Shown here piece by piece: positions 28,682-40,147 of a DNA stretch of 64,000 nucleotides. Where the stretch lies: positions 1-64,000 of the forward strand of contig JAPYVG010000004.1 in NCBI GenBank assembly GCA_028277025.1. Direction: 5' to 3'. Numbering within the stretch: the stretch's first letter is position 1; each line of letters starts with the position of its first letter. The notes under the pieces are model-generated. The model had not been told where the DNA came from and searched no databases. It worked only from the letters and a program-made list of their open reading frames with translations. Source of the stretch: Sulfolobaceae archaeon (GTDB lineage: Archaea; Thermoproteota; Thermoprotei_A; Sulfolobales; Sulfolobaceae). Position numbers and translations under genes: made by a program.

Positions 28682-29428
28682 TTAAACGAACTCTTTTATT
28701 TTATTCGGATCTAGCATTAAAGTAGTCCCAATTAAGAACGCATCAGCACCAGCACTTTTCAACTTATCTATATCTTCCCTACTTTTGATCCCACTTTCAG
28801 CAATCTTAATCTTATGTTGCGGAATCTTACTTAATAATTTCATAGTCTTTTCTATACTTATTTCCAAGGAACTTAAGTCTCTTGAATTTACACCAATAAT
28901 ATCTACATTATTCCTTAACGCGATATTTAGTTCTTCTTCATTAGTAACCTCAACTATAACGTCTAAACCAAAACTTTTAGCATACTTATATAGACTTACT
29001 AATTCCCTCTCAGTTAATATCCTAACAATTAGAAGTATAGCATCAGCTCCCAAACTATATGCAGAAACTATTTGCTTTTCAGAAACTATGAAGTCTTTCA
29101 TAAGTATGGGAATAGAGACCGTTTTAGCTACAATTTCTAGATCATTATAGCTACCTTTAAAGTATTTCTCCTCCGTTAAAACGCTTATTCCTACAGCACC
29201 GTTATCTTGCATGAATTTCACGTATTCAACTATGTTTCTATCAATATTTAGACCAGAAGGAGAAGCCCTTTTAAACTCTGCAATTATTGCATTCTTTCCC
29301 TTATTTTTAGCACTTAAAATAGACTTAGAAAGGGAATGAATAGGCCTATCTCTAGCTTTATTAACTTGTGGTCTTGTAAGAGATAATTTAACTACCTCTG
29401 TCAACCATTCCTTTAAAAACCTTGGCAT
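28682..29428 (-). CDS. trpC: Indole-3-glycerol-phosphate synthase
   Basis: 248-residue TIM barrel that closes the indole ring from CdRP. IAEFKRASPSGLNIDRN carries the conserved Lys; IPILMKDFIV holds another catalytic Lys; IIGVNSRDLSSLEIS and ESGIKSREDIDKL contact the phosphate. It is the seventh gene of the trpBADFEGC order and follows trpG by five bases. Confidence 0.96.
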   Translation of the reverse strand: MPRFLKEWLTEVVKLSLTRPQVNKARDRPIHSLSKSILSAKNKGKNAIIAEFKRASPSGLNIDRNIVEYVKFMQDNGAVGISVLTEEKYFKGSYNDLEIVAKTVSIPILMKDFIVSEKQIVSAYSLGADAILLIVRILTERELVSLYKYAKSFGLDVIVEVTNEEELNIALRNNVDIIGVNSRDLSSLEISIEKTMKLLSKIPQHKIKIAESGIKSREDIDKLKSAGADAFLIGTTLMLDPNKIKEFV

Positions 29429-29433
29429 GTAAG

Positions 29434-30015
29434 TTAGACTTTGTTAAGAAAGTTATAAAGTATTTTTTTCCCTAGAGGGGTACCAACGCTTTCTGGGTGA
29501 AATTGAACACCGAAAATCCTATACTCAATGTGATGAACACCCATAATCTCGTTATCTTCTAACGAGTATGCATTGATAACTAATGGCTCTTTAACCTCAT
29601 CAATAACAAGACTATGATAACGTGTTGCCTCAAACTCCTGAGGAATACCATCATATAAAATAGTAGTAGAATTGTGCCTAATTCTACTTATTTTACCATG
29701 AAAAACTTTCTTAGCTCTTCTGATCTTAGCTCCAAAAGCATACCCTATTGCTTGATGTCCTAAACAAATTCCTAGTATCGGAATCCTCTTGCCTAACTGC
29801 CTTATCACATCGATAACTATACCAATGTCCTCCTTTTTATCTGGCGATCCTGGACCGGGAGAAATTATAATCCTATCTGGATTAATCCTCTCGACCCCCT
29901 TAACTGTTATTTCGTCGTTTCTAATTACAATAGGATAAGACCCTAACTCTCCTACTATTTGTGCGATATTGTATACGAAACTATCATAATTGTCAATTAT
30001 TAAAGTTAAGTCCAC
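29434..30015 (-). CDS. trpG: Anthranilate synthase glutaminase subunit
   Basis: 193-residue class I glutamine amidotransferase that supplies ammonia to TrpE. The nucleophile Cys lies in [16 protein letters not shown], the oxyanion [11 protein letters not shown] is upstream, and the His-Glu pair is in [12 protein letters not shown]. It begins one base after trpE and acts with it. Confidence 0.96.
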   Translation of the reverse strand: MDLTLIIDNYDSFVYNIAQIVGELGSYPIVIRNDEITVKGVERINPDRIIISPGPGSPDKKEDIGIVIDVIRQLGKRIPILGICLGHQAIGYAFGAKIRRAKKVFHGKISRIRHNSTTILYDGIPQEFEATRYHSLVIDEVKEPLVINAYSLEDNEIMGVHHIEYRIFGVQFHPESVGTPLGKKILYNFLNKV

Positions 30016-30016
30016 T

Positions 30017-31318
30017 TCACATCACCCCCATAGCCACTTTTAGCGCCCTCATCTTATGTTCAGTCTCCATATATTCCATTTCTGGTACCGAGTCATAAAC
30101 TATTCCAGCCCCAGCTTGAATTCTAAAAACGTCTTTGTTTACAAACGCACTTCTAATAGTTATCGCGAACTCAGCATCATTATTAACTGAGAAGAACCCT
30201 ACTCCTCCAGCATATGGTCCCCTCTTATAAGGCTCTAACAACTCAATAATATTCATAGCCATTGGTTTCGGGGCACCGCTAACAGTACCAGCAGGGAAAG
30301 TGGCTTTAAGAACGTCAAAAGAGGTAAAATTCTTACGTAAAGTTCCAACAACTTTACTTACAATGTGTTGTACATGACTATACTTCTCTACATACATAAG
30401 TTCTGGTACTTTAACAGACCCCATATAACACACTTTTCCTAAATCATTTCTAGCCAAATCAACTAGCATCAAATGTTCGGCTCTCTCTTTTTCAGAGCTT
30501 AACATTTCCCTTTCTAATTCTAAGTCCTCCTCTGGGGTATTTCCCCTAGGCCTTGAACCAGCAATAGGATAGGCCTCTGCAATACCATCTTGCACACTGA
30601 ATAAAGTCTCCGGGCTAGACCCTATAATTTCTCTATCATAAAACTTCATATAAAACATATAAGGTGAAGGATTTATTTTCCTTAATGAATTATAGAACGA
30701 CATTAAATCACCAGTGAATATATATTTATAAAACCTAGAAATAACTACCTGAAAAGCATAGCCTCTTTTTATGTAATCCAAGATGTCTGAAACAGCTTTT
30801 TCAAATTCCGTTTTGTTTAAAGATTCCTCATAAAAATCGAACTTTATGTTACCTAAATCTTTACAACTTTGTTTTGAAGAGAAATCACCCTCAACGTAAA
30901 CCTTACCCTCAACGTGATCATATACAATAACATTTTTTGGAATTAAAAACTCAGCATTTGGCCACTCTTCAGGCTCTGGTTTAAGATCTTTAATACTTTC
31001 CCAATACCTCACAGCATCATAACTCATATAACCTATAATACCACCTTTAAATTTCCCGGGTATTGGAAGCGTTGGTGCCGATTTAATAAAATCTGATAAA
31101 ACTTCAATAGGATCATAAAAACTCCTATTTATGTCTCCTTGACTTTCATTTTTTACAAGCTTTATATAACCATGCTTCCCCCATGCTATGATACTATACC
31201 TAGCCTTGTGTTGAGGACCGCTACCACTTTCAAGTAAAACTGCTATATCTTCCCCTTCTTTAATACACTTAAAAACCTCATTAGGCTGTGCAAATGCAGT
31301 TATTGGATAAACCTCCAT
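30017..31318 (-). CDS. trpE: Anthranilate synthase component I
   Basis: 433 residues, converts chorismate to anthranilate. The catalytic core has [59 protein letters not shown] and [17 protein letters not shown]. Near residue 30, [16 protein letters not shown] matches the tryptophan feedback site (LLES) of the family, so end-product inhibition is likely. It overlaps trpF by 19 nt. Confidence 0.96.
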   Translation of the reverse strand: MEVYPITAFAQPNEVFKCIKEGEDIAVLLESGSGPQHKARYSIIAWGKHGYIKLVKNESQGDINRSFYDPIEVLSDFIKSAPTLPIPGKFKGGIIGYMSYDAVRYWESIKDLKPEPEEWPNAEFLIPKNVIVYDHVEGKVYVEGDFSSKQSCKDLGNIKFDFYEESLNKTEFEKAVSDILDYIKRGYAFQVVISRFYKYIFTGDLMSFYNSLRKINPSPYMFYMKFYDREIIGSSPETLFSVQDGIAEAYPIAGSRPRGNTPEEDLELEREMLSSEKERAEHLMLVDLARNDLGKVCYMGSVKVPELMYVEKYSHVQHIVSKVVGTLRKNFTSFDVLKATFPAGTVSGAPKPMAMNIIELLEPYKRGPYAGGVGFFSVNNDAEFAITIRSAFVNKDVFRIQAGAGIVYDSVPEMEYMETEHKMRALKVAMGVM

Positions 31319-31926
31319 CCTTTAATAACCTCGACTATTTTTCTCATTTTTTCTAAGTCTTTTTTGCCTTTATATTTCTCTATTCCACTAGAAATATCAA
31401 TCCATTTAGGATTTAAAGAGGCATACTCTATCGCATTATCTGGAGTAATTCCTCCACCTATACCTACATCTGAATATTCCCTAACCCATTCTTTAACTAA
31501 ACTCAAATTAAGTTTCTCACCCTTTTTAGGAACATCGACTAAAACGTCGAAACCAGAACTAATTGCAGATTTGAAATACCCTTTATATTCATTGGATGCC
31601 GGCACATAAAGAATGAACCTCTTACTATAAGAATGCAATAACCCTAACTCTTCTTTACTTAACACCCTATGAATTTGTATAAGATCTGCGTTTTGCCCTT
31701 CTTTTACAATTTCATCTATACTACCATTAACTTTAACCATAACTACTGGCAAACTCACAAAACGTTTAACGATCTTTATAAACTCGTACTTAACATAGCG
31801 AGGACTAGAATAATCAACAACAACCCCTATCATATCTGCTCCCGTCTTTTCAGCGCTAATAGCATCCTCGATGTGAGAAATTCCGCAAAATTTAACCTTT
31901 ACCAGCTCTCCCCACCAACATATCAA
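31300..31926 (-). CDS. trpF: Phosphoribosylanthranilate isomerase
   Basis: About 208-residue TIM barrel, isomerising PRA to CdRP. The catalytic Cys is in [19 protein letters not shown], and the catalytic Asp region is [28 protein letters not shown] binds phosphate. The ATG at 31926 lies 35 nt inside trpD and adds nine residues before the VKFCG core. A start closer to VKVKFCG would need a CTG or GTA codon, so the overlap is probably real. Confidence 0.93.
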   Translation of the reverse strand: MICWWGELVKVKFCGISHIEDAISAEKTGADMIGVVVDYSSPRYVKYEFIKIVKRFVSLPVVMVKVNGSIDEIVKEGQNADLIQIHRVLSKEELGLLHSYSKRFILYVPASNEYKGYFKSAISSGFDVLVDVPKKGEKLNLSLVKEWVREYSDVGIGGGITPDNAIEYASLNPKWIDISSGIEKYKGKKDLEKMRKIVEVIKGWRFIQ

Positions 31927-32938
31927 ACTTCTTTACATCACCATTACTTTCAATTATTCTCCTTATATGAGGTAATGAAGAGGAAATAAGCTGTATTGCA
32001 TATTCGTAACCGTCTTTATAGTCTTTGACTTTACCTAATAATTTTAAACCAACGCTTACATTTATTGCTATAAAATCCCTTACTGATTTTTCTAAACCTA
32101 AAATCCCTCGTAAAATCCTTATTGCAGAATCTTCAGCAGTACTTACAACTAATTTGTCCAAACTTGTAGGTTCCTTTAACCCGAACTCACTGTAATGAAC
32201 TTTATAGCTCTCAGTTTTATTTGAATAAACTTCATAAATATAAGTATACCCCGATGGACTAACCTCGTCAATACCGGGTTCCCCGTGATACAAGAAAACT
32301 CTCTCATAGCCCAACTTGATAGATGCCTCTGCTAGTTTTTGGAGGAAATCCTTAGAGAACACTCCTATCATCTGGTACTTAGTCCCAGCTGGATTAGTTA
32401 ACGGACCTAAAATATTAAAGATAGTCCTTATTCCGAGTGTCCTCCTTACATTAGCTACATTCTTCATAGCTGGATGATATAGCTGTGCAAAAAGGAAAAC
32501 AAAATTGGTCGATTTAATTAGCTCAATGGCCTTTTCTTGACTAACGGAAATATTATATCCCAAAGCTTCTAAAACGTCAGCACTACCAGATTTACTACTT
32601 ACAGCCCTATTCCCATGCTTTGCAACTGGAAATAGCTGGCTTAGTATCAATGCACTCGCAGTACTCACGTTAATAGTATTTAACCCGTCTCCTCCAGTCC
32701 CCGCAGTATCAAGACTGTCTGGAAAATCGATCCTTAGAGCGTTAGCTCTCATGGCCCTTGCAAAACCAACTATCTCTTCTGGTGACTCTCCTTTCATCGA
32801 AAGGGCTACTAATAATCCAGCGGTTTGAATTTCTGGTATTTCGTTTTTCATAATCGCATTAGCTATTAGCTCAGCTTCTCCGCTTTCTAAATCTTTTTTA
32901 TTGTACACTATTTTTCGCAAACTATCAACTATATTCAT
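31892..32938 (-). CDS. trpD: Anthranilate phosphoribosyltransferase
   Basis: 348 residues, joins anthranilate with [23 protein letters not shown] is the PRPP loop, [20 protein letters not shown] the anthranilate site, and [20 protein letters not shown] the Arg-rich active site. It overlaps trpA by 14 nt and trpF by 35 nt. Confidence 0.96.
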   Translation of the reverse strand: MNIVDSLRKIVYNKKDLESGEAELIANAIMKNEIPEIQTAGLLVALSMKGESPEEIVGFARAMRANALRIDFPDSLDTAGTGGDGLNTINVSTASALILSQLFPVAKHGNRAVSSKSGSADVLEALGYNISVSQEKAIELIKSTNFVFLFAQLYHPAMKNVANVRRTLGIRTIFNILGPLTNPAGTKYQMIGVFSKDFLQKLAEASIKLGYERVFLYHGEPGIDEVSPSGYTYIYEVYSNKTESYKVHYSEFGLKEPTSLDKLVVSTAEDSAIRILRGILGLEKSVRDFIAINVSVGLKLLGKVKDYKDGYEYAIQLISSSLPHIRRIIESNGDVKKFDMLVGRAGKG

Positions 32939-33665
32939 CTAGTATACCCCTGATCTTTTTAACAAGTTCTAAAGCTGAATTAATCCCGTTTCTCTCTATC
33001 TCTTCAATAAATGCAGTTCCTATCGCAACACCATCAGCACCAGCGCTCAATGCCTTTCTCATATCGTTAAAATCATTAAGTCCAAATCCCACAACTAACT
33101 TATTTTGAACCAAATTCCTAACTCTTATTATAAGAGAGTCAACACTTACTGGAATTATGACACCGGTAGTTGGTCTTACACCATAATATAAAAATAAATC
33201 AGAAATCAAAGAGGCTTGTTGAATCAAAGTATCTGGAACAGAAGGAGCAGTAAATAACACTGCCTTTAGTCCTTGGCTTTTTATCTTACTTACATAACTC
33301 TCATACTCATCAACAAAATCAATTAGAAGGTCTGGGAACAATATACCGTCTATTCCTATCTCTTTAAGCCTTTGTAAAAACTCATCTAAACTACTTAAAT
33401 AGTCTTCCAAATACGTTAAAATCACTATTGGTACATTATCTGCTATTTCCCTTACCTTAGCTAACACTTCATAATAATCTTTTATCTTACCTTCAACCTC
33501 CTTATAACTTTTACGTATCACTGGACCGTCATATTTTGCATATTTAGGAGGAACCCCTATTTCTAATATATCCGTACCTAACTCTATGCTACCCTTTATA
33601 AAACTATAAAAACCATCCAAATTCGGATAACCTAAAGTCATATAAGTAACTAACCACCTCTTCAT
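32925..33665 (-). CDS. trpA: Tryptophan synthase alpha chain
   Basis: 246 residues, splits indole-3-glycerol phosphate to indole. [17 protein letters not shown] has the catalytic Glu region, [14 protein letters not shown] the catalytic Asp, and [20 protein letters not shown] the phosphate site. The chain is shorter than bacterial TrpA (about 268), as in Sulfolobales. It overlaps trpB by four bases. Confidence 0.94.
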   Translation of the reverse strand: MKRWLVTYMTLGYPNLDGFYSFIKGSIELGTDILEIGVPPKYAKYDGPVIRKSYKEVEGKIKDYYEVLAKVREIADNVPIVILTYLEDYLSSLDEFLQRLKEIGIDGILFPDLLIDFVDEYESYVSKIKSQGLKAVLFTAPSVPDTLIQQASLISDLFLYYGVRPTTGVIIPVSVDSLIIRVRNLVQNKLVVGFGLNDFNDMRKALSAGADGVAIGTAFIEEIERNGINSALELVKKIRGILDEYS

Positions 33666-34936
33666 CTCCCTTCAATCCTCCTTCTAATAGACTCATAATT
33701 ACCTAAATCTAATAGACCGTGACCACTTAGATTAACTACTATTACTCTCTTCTCGTTCTCCTTCTTAGCCTTTAAGGCCTCCTCAATTACAGCCCTTAAA
33801 GCATGTGATGACTCTGGAGCTGGTACTACGCCTTGAGTTTTCATGAACAGTTTAGCTGCCTCAAAAATCTCCTCCTCCGTATACTCCCTCCACTCAATCA
33901 CCTTCTCTCTAATTAGCAGGCTTAAAGTAGGGGCAACACCATGATATCTAAGACCTCCGGCATATATCGGTGGAGGTACATAATCCTTCCCTAAGGTTAT
34001 CATCTTAACTAACGGTAATAAGCCAGCAGAATCTGGATAATCATATTCGTATCTCCCCTTACTAAATTTAGGAATTTCTGAGGCTCCTACAGCTATAAAC
34101 TTCTTTCCCTTTTTGGCTCCTATAAAGGGATAAGCAAACCCTCCAAAATTGCTTCCTCCACCAACACACCCTATTATAATATCCGGTTCCTCACCAAGTT
34201 CCTCTAATTGTGCTAGAGTCTCCATTCCTATAACAGATTGATGAAGTAGAACAACTTCAAGAACGCTACCAACAAGATATCTATATCCGTGATCTAAAGC
34301 ATATTCGATTGCCTCGCTCATTGCAACCCCTAAAGACCCTGGATGATTAGGGTTCTCTTTGAGAATCTTTCTACCATATTCTGTCAAATCTGTGGGGCTT
34401 GCATAAACGTTAGCACCATATAATTCCATAATCGTCCTTCTCATAGGCTTTTGCTCATAACTTACCTTAACCATAAAGATTGTGGATTGTAAATCGTACA
34501 TGGAAGCTGCTAAAGCTACAGCAGTACCCCATTGCCCAGCCCCTGTTTCGGTAACAACGTGTGAAATACCTTCTTCGGCAGCAAAATAAGCTTGAGGAAT
34601 GGCAGTATTTATCTTGTGAGAGCCCGTAGGTGTAGCACCCTCGTATTTGAAATAAATCTTAGCTGGGGTACCAAGGTACTCCTCAAGCCTCTTTGCTCTT
34701 AATAAGGGGGTTGGTCTTCCTATATTAGCATACCTATCCCTTACCTCCTCTGGAATTTTTATAAACCTCTCTATAGTAAATTGTTGTCTTAAAACTTCTT
34801 TAGGCAAGATCTTCTTTAATAATTCTATTCTAGAGAATTCTGCATTTGGAGGGTCTCTTGGAGGTGGTAACGGTTTAGGTAAATCTGGCACTATATTATA
34901 CCAGTACTTTGGAATTAGATCTACATTCCCTACCAT
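33662..34936 (-). CDS. trpB: Tryptophan synthase beta chain, TrpB2 type
   Basis: 424 residues. It condenses indole with serine using pyridoxal phosphate. The cofactor Lys is in [14 protein letters not shown], and [15 protein letters not shown] binds phosphate. The long front ([20 protein letters not shown]) and [16 protein letters not shown] wording place it in the TrpB2 branch, not classical TrpB1. In Sulfolobus the operon copy is a TrpB2 that works with TrpA. It is the first gene of the operon with a near-leaderless start. Confidence 0.94.
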   Translation of the reverse strand: MVGNVDLIPKYWYNIVPDLPKPLPPPRDPPNAEFSRIELLKKILPKEVLRQQFTIERFIKIPEEVRDRYANIGRPTPLLRAKRLEEYLGTPAKIYFKYEGATPTGSHKINTAIPQAYFAAEEGISHVVTETGAGQWGTAVALAASMYDLQSTIFMVKVSYEQKPMRRTIMELYGANVYASPTDLTEYGRKILKENPNHPGSLGVAMSEAIEYALDHGYRYLVGSVLEVVLLHQSVIGMETLAQLEELGEEPDIIIGCVGGGSNFGGFAYPFIGAKKGKKFIAVGASEIPKFSKGRYEYDYPDSAGLLPLVKMITLGKDYVPPPIYAGGLRYHGVAPTLSLLIREKVIEWREYTEEEIFEAAKLFMKTQGVVPAPESSHALRAVIEEALKAKKENEKRVIVVNLSGHGLLDLGNYESIRRRIEGR

Positions 34937-34960
34937 TGGTGCAACAAAAACACCTACTAA

Positions 34961-34970
34961 CTTTAATTAT
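34961..34970 (-). promoter_or_regulatory. TATA element of the trp operon
   Basis: ATAATTAAAG on the minus strand, about 30 nt before the trpB ATG. A short GGTG...CACC inverted repeat lies between it and the start. No leader peptide or attenuator is visible. Confidence 0.5.
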
Positions 34971-34988
34971 TATCCCTTTATTAAGCTT

Positions 34989-35261
34989 TTAGTATGTTTC
35001 AAACGAACTAAATTCACCTTTATATTCCTCAAATCTGACTTCAACTTTTTCAACCCTAGAGAGAGGAGGTCCCTCTCTTATTTTATTTAACAGTTTATTT
35101 AAAGACTCCTCATGACCCTCCGCTATAACTTCTACCGAACCATCTGGTAAGTTCTTAGCATAACCTTTAACACCTAATCTAATAGCATGAATTTGTACAA
35201 ATCTCCTAAAACCTACACCTTGAACGATTCCATAAACCCTTACGTACATGCGTTTTAACAT
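34989..35261 (-). CDS. acyP: Acylphosphatase
   Basis: 90 residues. It hydrolyses acyl phosphates. The catalytic pattern [20 protein letters not shown] has the phosphate-binding Arg, and [17 protein letters not shown] the catalytic Asn. The ending [12 protein letters not shown] is typical. The Sulfolobus acylphosphatase is a known hyperstable small enzyme. A candidate guide RNA ends 10 nt upstream of the start on the same strand. Confidence 0.93.
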   Translation of the reverse strand: MLKRMYVRVYGIVQGVGFRRFVQIHAIRLGVKGYAKNLPDGSVEVIAEGHEESLNKLLNKIREGPPLSRVEKVEVRFEEYKGEFSSFETY

Positions 35262-35271
35262 TTAAGACACC

Positions 35272-35319
35272 TCAGAGTCGCTCCACTTCTTCACCGCTCT
35301 GAATTCTCCTTATCATCAC
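35272..35319 (-). ncRNA. Candidate C/D box guide RNA upstream of the acylphosphatase gene
   Basis: On the minus strand: C GTGATGA (35319-35313), 11 nt, D' CAGA (35301-35298), 3 nt, C' GTGAAGA (35294-35288), 12 nt, D CTGA (35275-35272). C and D are exact, D' and C' each one base off, and all spacings fit archaeal methylation guides. The strip is GC-rich in an AT-rich gap. TTTTTAAAC around 35343-35351 could be its TATA box. The gap also holds the ino1 promoter on the other strand. Targets not assigned. Confidence 0.6.
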
Positions 35320-35320
35320 A

Positions 35321-35329
35321 ATATATTTA
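35321..35329 (+). promoter_or_regulatory. TATA element of ino1
   Basis: ATATATTTA centred about 29 nt before the ATG at 35354, which supports a leaderless start there rather than at the upstream ATG 35333. Confidence 0.55.
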
Positions 35330-35353
35330 ATCATGTTATCATGTTTAAAAATT

Positions 35354-36445
35354 ATGATTAGAGTTGCAATCGCGGGGTTAGGTAACTGTGCTTCAATGCT
35401 AATACAAGGAATAGAATATTATAGACAAAAAGGTGAGAATTACTACGAGGGATTAATAACACCAGTAATAGGGAATTATAAAATAACTGACATAGAAATT
35501 GTTGCTGCGTTTGACGTTTCTAAAAACAAAATAGGAAAAGATATAAGTGAGGCTATTTTCGAGAAACCAAACATAACTCCAAGAATAGTTAATGTACCAA
35601 AAAAAGACGTAAAAGTAGTTGCTGGTCCAGTATTTGACGGAGTAGCACAGCATATGATAAATGTATTTAACCCCACATTTGATGGCAAAATAGAAAATAT
35701 AGTCCAGGAATTGAAAGAAAGTAGAGCAGAAATTCTCATTAACTTATTACCAGTAGGAAGTGAAGTAGCAAGCAGAGCTTACGCCAGAGCGGCACTAGAA
35801 GCTGGTACAGCATTTATAAATGCAATCCCAGTGTTTATAGCCAGTGATCCCACAGGGGAATTCCCAAGGTTGTTCAAAGAGAAGAATTTACCATTGGCCG
35901 GAGACGATATAAAAGGGCAAATAGGTGCTACAATCCTTCATAGAACATTAACATCGTTATTCAGACTTAGGGGAGTAAAAGTGGAAGAAACTTATCAGTT
36001 AAATGTAGGTGGAAATACAGATTTCTTAAACATGAAGACCGAGGAAAGATTACACTCAAAAAGAATAAGTAAGACTAAAGCAGTAACAAGTACATTGGAT
36101 AATGAAGACTATTTAGAAAAAGAAGGAAAAATAAGAATAGGTCCTTCAGACTTCATACCATTCTTAGGGAACACTAAAGTAGCTTATATTTACGTAAAAG
36201 GTAGTGGATTTGCCGGAATGCCAATAAAAATAGAGGCTTCATTAGAAGTTGACGATAAATCTAACTGTGCTGCAGTTTTAGTTGATGTGATTAGGGGAGT
36301 AAAACTAGCTTTAGATAAAGGAATAGGGGGACCACTAGTTGAACTATCAGCATTCTACTTCAAGCATCCGCCAGTACAAGCTAAAGATGATGAAGAAGCT
36401 TACAACTGGTTTAAGAAGTTCCTTAATGAAGTGTCAAATTTGTGA
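35354..36445 (+). CDS. ino1: Myo-inositol-1-phosphate synthase
   Basis: About 363 residues. It turns glucose 6-phosphate into inositol 1-phosphate with NAD, the headgroup precursor of archaeal inositol lipids. The N-terminal [16 protein letters not shown] is the NAD fold; [37 protein letters not shown] and [12 protein letters not shown] are typical of the family. The ATG at 35354 is chosen from TATA spacing; ATG 35333 would add seven residues. The end overlaps the zinc-finger gene by 20 nt. Confidence 0.93.
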   Translation: MIRVAIAGLGNCASMLIQGIEYYRQKGENYYEGLITPVIGNYKITDIEIVAAFDVSKNKIGKDISEAIFEKPNITPRIVNVPKKDVKVVAGPVFDGVAQHMINVFNPTFDGKIENIVQELKESRAEILINLLPVGSEVASRAYARAALEAGTAFINAIPVFIASDPTGEFPRLFKEKNLPLAGDDIKGQIGATILHRTLTSLFRLRGVKVEETYQLNVGGNTDFLNMKTEERLHSKRISKTKAVTSTLDNEDYLEKEGKIRIGPSDFIPFLGNTKVAYIYVKGSGFAGMPIKIEASLEVDDKSNCAAVLVDVIRGVKLALDKGIGGPLVELSAFYFKHPPVQAKDDEEAYNWFKKFLNEVSNL

Positions 36446-36680
36446 AGAGAACCAGACAAAATACACTTGTAAATTATGCGGAAGGAAAGTATGCGAAGAA
36501 GATTTCGTAAAGGAAAAGGGAATATGTAAAGTATGTGAAATGAGCTTATGCGAAATATGTCACGAAAACTTATCAATTGGAAAATGTGAAAAATGCGGAA
36601 GAATAATATGCGAAAAATGCACAGCGTATTTTGATGGTGCAAGAAGATATTGTATTATTTGTAACTCTTCACTTCCTTAA
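36426..36680 (+). CDS. Cys-rich LIM/B-box-like zinc-finger protein
   Basis: 84 residues with about seven CxxC pairs: [56 protein letters not shown], and [11 protein letters not shown]. This is a tandem zinc-knuckle array much like eukaryotic LIM or B-box modules, normally used for protein contacts. It starts inside the 3' end of ino1 in another frame and overlaps the convergent ppsA end by 12 nt. Function unknown; co-translation with ino1 is likely. Confidence 0.8.
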   Translation: MKCQICEENQTKYTCKLCGRKVCEEDFVKEKGICKVCEMSLCEICHENLSIGKCEKCGRIICEKCTAYFDGARRYCIICNSSLP

Positions 36681-39050
36681 TTTCTTTTTATCATTTAATT
36701 TCTCTAGAATTATTTTTTGTTCCACAGAAGCCACTTGCCTCCTCACATTAATTACAGCATCTGGATTTACACTTATACTATCAATACCTTGTCTCACCAG
36801 AAACTCCACAATTTCTGGGTAAACGCTTGGTGCTTGTCCGCATATCGAAACTGTCCTACCATACTTATGGGCTACTCTAATTAACTTCTTAATCCCCTCT
36901 AATACAGCTGGATCCCTCTCATCATAATAACCCATCCTAGCTAATAAGTCTGAGTCCCTATCAACACCTAGCATTAACTGAGCTAAATCGTTACTACCAA
37001 TACTAAATCCATCAATTATTTGCGCGAATTTATCAGCTAGCATCACAACTGAAGGTACTTCAGCCATAATCCAGACTTTAAATTCAGAAGACCTCCTTAG
37101 CCCCTCGTCTTCCATAATTCTAATTGCTTTTTCTAATTCCCATGTAGTCCTAACGAACGGGAACATTACCCATACATTCTTTAAGCCCATCTCCTCCCTT
37201 ACCTTCCTTATAGCCCTAACTTCTAACCTAAATGCTGGCTCGTATTGCGGGCTAATGTACCTTGATACTCCTCTCCAACCAATCATCGGGTTTCTCTCTT
37301 CTGGCTCAAATTCTTCACCACCTTGAAGCCTCTTATACTCATTAGATTTAAAATCAGAGAAACGCACTACGACAGGCCTTGGGTAAATTGCTGAAGCGAC
37401 CATCGCAATACCTTCAGCTAACTTATCTACAAATAATTCCGGTTTACCAATTTTAATTAAGTATAACGGATGGTACTTTATCCACTCACTAACTATAAAC
37501 TCTATTCTCATTAAACCTATACCGTCAAATGGTAAGTCTAGGTACTTGTGTATAACGTCTGGTTGACCTAAATTCATATAAATCTTAGTGGCAGTAACTG
37601 GATAGAGACTTAATATTACATCCCTCGATAAACCTGAAACCCCAGTAGTTGGTTGGGTGACTTGTTGCTCTTTTTCCTCCTCAAAACCTACTCTCCCCTC
37701 ATAAACTATACCCCTCATAGCGTCTACAGTTATCTCCTGACCATCTTTAATTACCTTAGTGGCATTCCCAGTGCCAACAACTGCGGGAATTCCTAATTCT
37801 CTAGATACAATAGCGGCGTGACTTGTCATCCCACCTTCATCCGTAACTATAGCAGAGGCTATTTTCATAATCGGAACCCAATCTGGGTCTGTCATTTTAG
37901 TAACTAGTATATCACCTTTCTGGAAGTCTTTAGCTTGTTTAACGTCTAATATTATCCTAGCCTTACCAAAAGCTATACCGGGACTTGCAGGTAAACCTCT
38001 TGCCAAAACTTTACCGACTTCTACAGCTTGAACTTTTTCTTGGACTTGTTTCTTAGAACTCCAGTAAGTTTCTGGCCTCGCCTGAACAATAAATATATTA
38101 TCGGGGAACTTCAAATCAGCATCAATAGCCCATTCAATATCCATAGGCCTTTTATAGTGCTCCTCGATTTTCAACGCCATTTTAGCTAATTCAACAGCCT
38201 CCTCATCACTTATTGATATAGTATCGGCCTCTTGCCCTCTTAATTCAATTACCTCATTAGATTTAGTTTGTTGATCATAAACTATCTTAATAACCTTGTG
38301 AGAAACCCTTTTCTCAACAATCTTTAAAGTGGACTTTTCAATGACTATTTCATCTGGGGTTACTTTACCTCCTACAACAGTCTCTCCTAATCCCCAATTG
38401 GATTCTATAACAATATAATTCTTATCACCATTAGCGGGATGAAGAGTAAACATAACTCCAGCAGACCTAGAATTAACCATTTTCTGAACAACTACCGCCA
38501 TGGAAACAGACAATTGATCAATACCTTTAGATTTCCTATAAACAATAGCCCTAGTACTATATAAGCTTGCCCATACTTTCCTGACCGCACTCAATAACTC
38601 TTCTCTGGACACGTTTAGATAAGTATCTTGTTGACCAGCAAAGCTAGCCTCTTCTATATCTTCTGCAGTAGCAGAAGATCTAACTGCGACAAGAACTTCT
38701 TTACCTACAAGTTTAACTAGAGAATCGTAATACGATAAAATAGCTTGTTGCAAATCTGGAGGTATAGGTGAAGAGAGAATAAGAGATTTTATCTTCTCAC
38801 TCGCTCTTTCCGCACCTTCTTCTGAATCTAAATTCTCACTTTCAAGAATTTCCTTAATTTTGTCGTATAGTTTATTATATTCAATAAAATATTTATACGC
38901 ATATGATGTAATCACAAAACCCGGTGGTACCCTTACCCCCAAGGAGATCAATTCGCCTAAATTAGCCCCTTTACCACCAGCTATAGAAACCATCTCTTTT
39001 TTTACGTTTTTAAGGTCAGAAACGAGATCCCCTTCAATAACAGAAGTCAT
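36669..39050 (-). CDS. ppsA: Phosphoenolpyruvate synthase
   Basis: About 793 residues. It makes PEP from pyruvate with ATP, giving AMP and phosphate. The ATP-grasp N-terminus has [17 protein letters not shown] and [20 protein letters not shown]; the swivelling phospho-His is in [20 protein letters not shown]; the C-terminal PEP barrel has [29 protein letters not shown] and SICGQAPS. The ATG at 39050 ([13 protein letters not shown]) is preferred; the frame extends upstream 18 residues without family match. Confidence 0.95.
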   Translation of the reverse strand: MTSVIEGDLVSDLKNVKKEMVSIAGGKGANLGELISLGVRVPPGFVITSYAYKYFIEYNKLYDKIKEILESENLDSEEGAERASEKIKSLILSSPIPPDLQQAILSYYDSLVKLVGKEVLVAVRSSATAEDIEEASFAGQQDTYLNVSREELLSAVRKVWASLYSTRAIVYRKSKGIDQLSVSMAVVVQKMVNSRSAGVMFTLHPANGDKNYIVIESNWGLGETVVGGKVTPDEIVIEKSTLKIVEKRVSHKVIKIVYDQQTKSNEVIELRGQEADTISISDEEAVELAKMALKIEEHYKRPMDIEWAIDADLKFPDNIFIVQARPETYWSSKKQVQEKVQAVEVGKVLARGLPASPGIAFGKARIILDVKQAKDFQKGDILVTKMTDPDWVPIMKIASAIVTDEGGMTSHAAIVSRELGIPAVVGTGNATKVIKDGQEITVDAMRGIVYEGRVGFEEEKEQQVTQPTTGVSGLSRDVILSLYPVTATKIYMNLGQPDVIHKYLDLPFDGIGLMRIEFIVSEWIKYHPLYLIKIGKPELFVDKLAEGIAMVASAIYPRPVVVRFSDFKSNEYKRLQGGEEFEPEERNPMIGWRGVSRYISPQYEPAFRLEVRAIRKVREEMGLKNVWVMFPFVRTTWELEKAIRIMEDEGLRRSSEFKVWIMAEVPSVVMLADKFAQIIDGFSIGSNDLAQLMLGVDRDSDLLARMGYYDERDPAVLEGIKKLIRVAHKYGRTVSICGQAPSVYPEIVEFLVRQGIDSISVNPDAVINVRRQVASVEQKIILEKLNDKKKLRK

Positions 39051-39124
39051 AGTCCCCCATATTATTTTCTGTTTATACATTAAAAAATGTTTTCTACCAT
39101 TCAAAAAATCTATCTGATAATTTA

Positions 39125-39784
39125 TTATTTCTGATTCTCATTAGTTTTTTGCGTAACCGAAGTAACGAAAGCAGGCAAGGATGGGAACTTCTCTTTCATT
39201 CTCTCCTCTGCAACTGCAGCCGCCTCTTCTAATATCTTCTTAGCTTCTGGCGATGTAGTAGTAAACTCTACGCCAGACCCAGTGAAGTCACCAGCCTCTA
39301 TGACAACTTCTTGCAAACCTTCCTCTAATTCTGCTAACTCAACAGATAATTCTGGCATAATACCTTGCATTGCACTTCTTAACTCTCTAATAACACCTAC
39401 TACTGGAATTAAAGAAGTATAAACGTCTCCCAATTCTGTAACAGTTTCAAGCCTTAATTGTACTTGCTCTAAAGCTATTTGAGTTGTAAGCAGTTGCTTA
39501 GTAATCTTCCTAATTTCTGCAATCTCATTAGCATACATTGAGGCCCTTAAATTGTCTTTACTCATCTGGGCTTCAACTACTTTCTCAAACAAAGTCCTAT
39601 CTCTTTCCTGTAATTTTGAGATATAAACATCAAGTTTATTTATAGTAGTCTTTAGCCTATAATTTGCCATGACTAACCTATACCTTAATGGCTGTTGAGG
39701 CTTGAAAACACTTTTCAGCTTTTCGGCTAGAGTTGGCTCTTGCTTTCCGTTCCAATTCCTCATGAAATCGTTTACTCCAGCCAT
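39125..39784 (-). CDS. cdvB2: ESCRT-III paralogue without winged helix (CdvB2 type)
   Basis: About 219 residues. The ESCRT-III core is clear ([55 protein letters not shown]). The chain stops after a short tail [20 protein letters not shown] with a MIM-like end and has no winged helix, unlike CdvB at 15.1 kb. In Sulfolobus such paralogues complete constriction after CdvB is removed by the proteasome. Neighbouring ppsA matches the CdvB2 locus as I recall it; CdvB1 is the alternative. ATG 39784 is preferred to TTG 39793. Confidence 0.9.
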   Translation of the reverse strand: MAGVNDFMRNWNGKQEPTLAEKLKSVFKPQQPLRYRLVMANYRLKTTINKLDVYISKLQERDRTLFEKVVEAQMSKDNLRASMYANEIAEIRKITKQLLTTQIALEQVQLRLETVTELGDVYTSLIPVVGVIRELRSAMQGIMPELSVELAELEEGLQEVVIEAGDFTGSGVEFTTTSPEAKKILEEAAAVAEERMKEKFPSLPAFVTSVTQKTNENQK

Positions 39785-39814
39785 CTTACTCAAATTAGTC
39801 CTTTAACCTGACTT

Positions 39815-39843
39815 GTTTTAAATAGGACAGTCTTAATAATACC
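39815..39843. promoter_or_regulatory. Divergent promoter region of cdvB2 and the 94-residue gene
   Basis: TTTTAAATA (about 39816-39824) reads as a TATA element in both directions. GGTATTA on the minus strand (39837-39843) differs by one base from the AGTATTA motif at cdvA. Confidence 0.4.
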
Positions 39844-39862
39844 ACTCTTAACATTATAACCC

Positions 39863-40147
39863 ATGAGTAATTTTACGGTATTAAGAGAGGGGAATAAGAT
39901 CGTAATCACGTGTAATAGTGTTAAAAAAGTATTACTTAGGTTAGTTAGGATAGAGTATGAAGTAACTACACTTACAGTTGAGCAAGAAAGAATTCCAAAA
40001 ACGATATCAGAAGAAATTACAGTAGAAAAAGAAATGAAAAATGGAGATAAAATAGAAATAAAAGCTCAATTAGACACTGTAAAGAAAGTGAGCTTAATTT
40101 ACAGAGATGCTTTCGGGATGACCCTCAGGGATGATATTGAGCTCTAA
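39863..40147 (+). CDS. Unknown 94-residue protein divergent from cdvB2
   Basis: Beta-rich, charged and without Cys ([19 protein letters not shown] has one Cys only); likely a small beta sandwich. No family recognised. It shares a promoter region with cdvB2 and overlaps the convergent UbiD-like gene end by 23 nt. Confidence 0.65.
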   Translation: MSNFTVLREGNKIVITCNSVKKVLLRLVRIEYEVTTLTVEQERIPKTISEEITVEKEMKNGDKIEIKAQLDTVKKVSLIYRDAFGMTLRDDIEL

